Below are positions 60,734 to 64,000 of a DNA stretch of 64,000 nt, piece by piece. Source of the stretch: Singulisphaera acidiphila DSM 18658. GTDB taxonomy: Bacteria > Planctomycetota > Planctomycetia > Isosphaerales > Isosphaeraceae. Under the pieces are notes generated by a model, which was not told the origin of the DNA, searched no databases, and was given only the letters and a program-made list of their open reading frames with translations. Every line of letters starts with the position of its first letter. The first letter of the stretch is position 1. Both the position numbers and the translations under genes were made by a program. Where the stretch lies: positions 5,404,744 through 5,468,743 of the forward strand of contig NC_019892.1 of assembly GCF_000242455.2 (NCBI RefSeq). Reading direction: 5' to 3'.

Positions 60734-62119
60734 TCAGAATCCCTCTGAGCTGGGAGCGGCGATGGAGCTGGTATTCAAGGAATAGGGGGGCAGTCCGTTT
60801 CGGGAGAGGCGGCGCAGGTCGAAAATCAGGCAGGTGTCGGCGATCCGGACGGGGGGTGGGCAAGATTCCTCGAGCCAGGTTCTCAGGTCTTGGTAGAAAT
60901 CGAGATACCAGAATTGAGGAGCGGGAATCACCAGGTACTCGACGCCGCGCCTGTGCCATTCCAAAAGATGGCCGACCGCCTGAGCTCCGTCGGCCGGGTG
61001 GTGGCCGAGAGGGCTGCCGGCTTCGTCGCAGGGGAAATGCCAGGCCCGCCGGGTTCCCAGGTCCAGCAAGTCTTCATCGCCTTTGCTGACGACGGCCGCC
61101 GTGGCTCCTTCGGGGAGGTGAAGCCGGACCGCCGTTCGCAGGCGGTCGACCAGCATTCGATAGGCGTCGGTGCGCTGGGAGTGGGGTGACCAGCTCTCCT
61201 GCCACTTCGCTTCAAACATCGCTCGATTGTGATGCCAGAGTCGACCGTACTCGCCGTCGTTCAACGCGCCGAACGAGGCCTGGCCGAAATGGTGGACGAA
61301 TGCGTCGCGGGCGCAGACGACTCGATAACCGGCCGCCTTGGCTCGTCGCGCGTAGTCGTCGTCCTCGAACAGGCCGAGTCCGAAACGCTCATCGATCGGA
61401 CCGAGTTGGTTCCAGACGTCGCGGCGCATGGCCACGCAGAACATCGCCAACATCCCGATTTCAAACCGCGTGCCGGCCTCGATTTCCGACAGGCGATCGG
61501 CGAGCTCGACGAGCCCTCCATAGGTCGTGTAGTCGGTCGCGAGCTGGGCCTCGTTGCAGGTTCGGTTGGTCAGCGGCCCAACCAGGCCGAGGTCGGAATG
61601 TTTCAGGTGGCGGACCAGGCGAGCGTCCCAGTCCGGTGGGACGATGGTGTCGTTATTGAGGAGGATCAGGACGTCGCCGGTACTTTCGGCGAGTCCTTGA
61701 TTGTTGGCCTGGGCGAAGCCCCGATTCTCCGCGTTCAGGAGGGGGCGGACGCTTGGCGTCAGCGCCGCCAGTTCCGCGAGATAGTGGGGCGTCCCGTCAT
61801 GGGAGCCATTGTCGACGACGATGACTTCCAGGTCGGCCATCGACGAATTGGCGAGGACGCTTTCCAGGCAGAGCCGGCTAAATGCCAGTTGATTGTAAGT
61901 GACGACGATCACGCTGATCCGCCCGACGGCGGGCTCGCCCGTCCGCGCCCTGAGAAATCGCCCAAGCCGATCCGACAGCGGGGTGGCAAGCACCTCGGTC
62001 ATGGTCTCCGGACTGAGCCGGGTCGGATTGCGCGAGACGGGGTTGAGGTTCAAGGCGTCGTCGAACACAGCAAGTGTCCGGCGGTCCGAAACGCTCAACA
62101 GGTCGTCGTCGACGATCAT
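60734..62119 (-). CDS. GT2 glycosyltransferase with C-terminal shared module
   Basis: ATG 62119 (MIVDDDLLSVSDRRTLAVFD) is preferred because it does not overlap the ABC gene. The 461-residue protein has a rhamnosyltransferase-like GT2 domain: ISVIVVTYNQLAFSRLCLES, VIVVDNGSHDGTPHYL, LLNNDTIVPPDWDARLVRHL, GLGLFEDDDYARRAKAAGYR. The last ~110 residues (AAVVSKGDEDLLDLGTRRAW to EYLVIPAPQFWYLDF) repeat the module found at the N-terminus of the next enzyme. It ends 2 bp before that gene's start. Confidence 0.87.
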   Translation of the reverse strand: MIVDDDLLSVSDRRTLAVFDDALNLNPVSRNPTRLSPETMTEVLATPLSDRLGRFLRARTGEPAVGRISVIVVTYNQLAFSRLCLESVLANSSMADLEVIVVDNGSHDGTPHYLAELAALTPSVRPLLNAENRGFAQANNQGLAESTGDVLILLNNDTIVPPDWDARLVRHLKHSDLGLVGPLTNRTCNEAQLATDYTTYGGLVELADRLSEIEAGTRFEIGMLAMFCVAMRRDVWNQLGPIDERFGLGLFEDDDYARRAKAAGYRVVCARDAFVHHFGQASFGALNDGEYGRLWHHNRAMFEAKWQESWSPHSQRTDAYRMLVDRLRTAVRLHLPEGATAAVVSKGDEDLLDLGTRRAWHFPCDEAGSPLGHHPADGAQAVGHLLEWHRRGVEYLVIPAPQFWYLDFYQDLRTWLEESCPPPVRIADTCLIFDLRRLSRNGLPPYSLNTSSIAAPSSEGF

Positions 62120-62136
62120 CGTGGGATCGTGAGGGA

Positions 62137-63918
62137 TCACGCGGGCTGCCTCTGGGGGGCGCTTTGGAGTTCGTACAACTGACGATAGAGCGGGCAAGTG
62201 TGGAGCAGTGACTCATGAGAACCCTGGCCGACGACCCGCCCTTGGTCCATCACCAGGATCGTATCGACGCTTCGGATCGTGGAGAGGCGATGGGCGACGA
62301 GGAAGGTCGTCCTCCCCTCCATCAGGCGATCGAGGGCGTCGAGGATGACCGCTTCGGTCCGCGAGTCGATCGAGGAGGTCGGTTCGTCGAGCAGGAGAAT
62401 CGGCGCGTTCTTGAGGAACGCCCTCGCCACCGAGATTCGCTGCCGTTCCCCCCCGGAGAGCTTCGCCCCGCGCTCTCCGACCACGGTGTCGTAGCCGTCG
62501 GGGAGTTTGCATATGAACTGATGCGCGTTGGCGGCCTTCGCTGCGTCGATGATCTCGTCCATCGTTGCGTCGAGTCGACCGTAACGGATGTTGTTGGCGA
62601 TCGTGTCGGAGAAGAGGAGCGGCTCCTGGAGCACGAGGCTCACTTGCTTCCTGAGCGATTCGAGAGTCAGCGAGCGAATGTCTTCGCCGTCGAGAAGGAT
62701 GCGCCCGTGCGTCGGGTCGTAGAATCGGAGGATCAGGCTAATCAAGGTCGTCTTACCCGCCCCGGTCGGGCCCACGAGAGCGACGCGCTGGCCGGGAACG
62801 ACCTCGAAGTCAATCTCCTTGAGGGTGTCGACGCGATCGGCGTAGCGGAACTGCACCCCCTCAAACGCTACCTGGCCGAGAGCGCGGCCCGAGACCCGCG
62901 CTCCCGGCGGGTCGCTGACCTCGGGGATCGTGTCGAGCAGCTCCAGGGTGAGCCTGAGACTGACGATCTGATCCTGGAGTGAGCCGACCGTCTGGCTGAT
63001 GGCTTCCAACGGCTTGTAGACCGCCGCGACGTAGGACAGGATCACCAGGAGTTCTCCGACCGTGAGCCGGCCTTTGAGGGCATGGTAGGCCCCATAGCCG
63101 AGCACGAGCGCGGTGCCGCATGCCGTCGTCATGTTCACCGCGAGGGAGAAGAGGGTCTGACGCACCGTGAGGCGAACGCGCTCGTCAACGGCTTGGGTCC
63201 CCTGAGCGCGGTAGCGGCGGTACTCGTGGTCTTCACGGCCAAACGCCGCGATCACGCGAATCATCGAGATCGCCTCGTGGATCACCGAGAGGGTCTCGGC
63301 CTCGAACCCCTTGACCCGGACGATCTGAGGCTGGATGTGCTTGACGTAGTAGCGCGTCGAGTAGTAGAGCAAGGGGACGATGCTGACCGAGAGCAGGGCC
63401 AGTTTGGGGTCGATCAGGTAAATGACTGCGAACATCCCGAAGAGGGTCAACGCGTTGGTCGCCAGCGGAGGGACGGCCATGATCAGGCCCGAGGCCGCGT
63501 CACACTGATAGCTGATCTGATAGATGAGCATTCCCGAGCGGCGACGGTCGTGGAAGGCCATCGAGAGCCGCTGGGAGTGGCGGAACAGGTCGCTCCGAAA
63601 GTCGAGCCCCATGCTCAGATTCAGTTTCGTGTTGACGTAGTTCTCCAGGACATGCATCAGGTTGTTGAAAAAGGCGATGAAGAGGCCCCCGGCTACGGCC
63701 AGGGCGAGCACCGCGGCGCGGTCGCCGGCCAGTGGGCCGAGAATCATGACCACGATTCGGGGGGGAGGGGCTCCGCCCAGGGCGTTATCGACGAGAATCT
63801 TCAGCGGCCAGGGAGTCAGCAGGCTCGCCATTGCGGTCGCGGCGATGATCAGGACCGACGCGACGGCCAGACCTCGGTACGGTTTCAGGTAATGGAGCAC
63901 CCGCCAGTAGAGTCTCAC
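62137..63918 (-). CDS. MsbA-type ABC exporter
   Basis: A 593-residue half-transporter. Six N-terminal TM helices (from LAVASVLIIAATAMASLLTP) precede a nucleotide-binding domain with Walker A VGPTGAGKTTLI, Q-loop VLQEPLLFSDTI, signature LSGGERQRISVARAF, Walker B ILLLDEPTSSID and H-loop FLVAHRLST. It should dimerise and flip a lipid-linked glycan or lipid. As the first complete gene of the glycosyltransferase operon here, it is the likely exporter of the product. Confidence 0.92.
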   Translation of the reverse strand: MRLYWRVLHYLKPYRGLAVASVLIIAATAMASLLTPWPLKILVDNALGGAPPPRIVVMILGPLAGDRAAVLALAVAGGLFIAFFNNLMHVLENYVNTKLNLSMGLDFRSDLFRHSQRLSMAFHDRRRSGMLIYQISYQCDAASGLIMAVPPLATNALTLFGMFAVIYLIDPKLALLSVSIVPLLYYSTRYYVKHIQPQIVRVKGFEAETLSVIHEAISMIRVIAAFGREDHEYRRYRAQGTQAVDERVRLTVRQTLFSLAVNMTTACGTALVLGYGAYHALKGRLTVGELLVILSYVAAVYKPLEAISQTVGSLQDQIVSLRLTLELLDTIPEVSDPPGARVSGRALGQVAFEGVQFRYADRVDTLKEIDFEVVPGQRVALVGPTGAGKTTLISLILRFYDPTHGRILLDGEDIRSLTLESLRKQVSLVLQEPLLFSDTIANNIRYGRLDATMDEIIDAAKAANAHQFICKLPDGYDTVVGERGAKLSGGERQRISVARAFLKNAPILLLDEPTSSIDSRTEAVILDALDRLMEGRTTFLVAHRLSTIRSVDTILVMDQGRVVGQGSHESLLHTCPLYRQLYELQSAPQRQPA

Positions 63919-63976
63919 GGTCGGTCACTCGGAAGTTTATTTTTGCGGCGATCGTCGTCGGCTCCGGCCGATGCGA

Positions 63977-64000
63977 TCAAAGGGCGTCGATCAGTTGAGA
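63977..64000 (-). CDS. Possible 3' end of an upstream gene (partial)
   Basis: At the window edge the minus strand reads SQLIDAL followed by TGA. Eight codons are too few to identify. A gene in this place, 58 bp upstream of the ABC exporter, would fit the operon. Confidence 0.25.
   Translation of the reverse strand, partial: SQLIDAL

Overview
The window looks like a chromosomal segment of a high-GC planctomycete, probably in or near the Isosphaerales. The evidence is a DUF1559 pseudopilin with the H-x9-DG box, REP-associated Y1 transposase relics of planctomycete type, many intergenic palindromic repeats, and a tRNA-Val(CAC). The taxonomic call rests on remembered families, not on a database search. 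No rRNA and no CRISPR array were seen.

Layout. 0-5 kb: an incomplete gene end, transposon debris, an ATP-grasp protein, a HEAT-repeat protein, and small or frame-broken genes. 5-9 kb: an arsenic operon on the minus strand (arsR, a gutted arsM, acr3, an exported arsenate reductase-like protein) with a TauE/SafE permease divergent to it. 9-11 kb: a DUF1559 pseudopilin and membrane proteins. 11-23.4 kb: an accessory island ending next to tRNA-Val. It holds an auto-inhibited Fic protein with an operator-like repeat array, a complete IS1380 element (TSD TTAG), an ISKra4-type element with an A8 frameshift site, relics of a serine recombinase and a WGR protein, and a tightly coupled HTH / Eco57I-type methyltransferase / PD-(D/E)xK nuclease operon followed by an AlbA-type ATPase missing its N-terminus.

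23.7-31.2 kb is mostly backbone: tRNA, a LysM protein, an EamA transporter, an SNF2 helicase with a SWIM protein, and a MacB-type ABC ATPase. The permease that would match this ATPase lies 16 kb away at 47.55-48.76 kb. Between them is a second accessory island: an IS66 remnant, a polymorphic-toxin/CPCC-immunity remnant, a DUF1444 protein, a tandemly duplicated membrane gene, an IS4 element with a 13-bp TSD, a two-gene cassette of large AAA/STAND ATPases behind three perfect 16-bp tandem palindromic repeats, a serine hydrolase, and a three-gene set (HEAT/ARM protein, winged-helix SWIM protein, retron-type reverse transcriptase) with a 27-bp hairpin just upstream of the RT. That set resembles what I recall as type XIII retrons.

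48.9-50.5 kb is an IS4/IS50-like element inserted with a 9-bp TSD into a dispersed palindrome. 50.7-63.9 kb is a long minus-strand glycan cluster: an ABC exporter, GT2 and GT2/GT4 enzymes, three paralogous glycosyltransferases, a ChbG deacetylase, an APH-like kinase, galE and a PNPOx-fold protein. Many of these genes overlap by 1-4 bp, so they are probably one operon for making and exporting or attaching a surface glycan.

The best candidates for uncharacterised biology are the two-ATPase cassette with its operator array, the retron-like locus with its hairpin, and the HTH/methyltransferase/nuclease operon.
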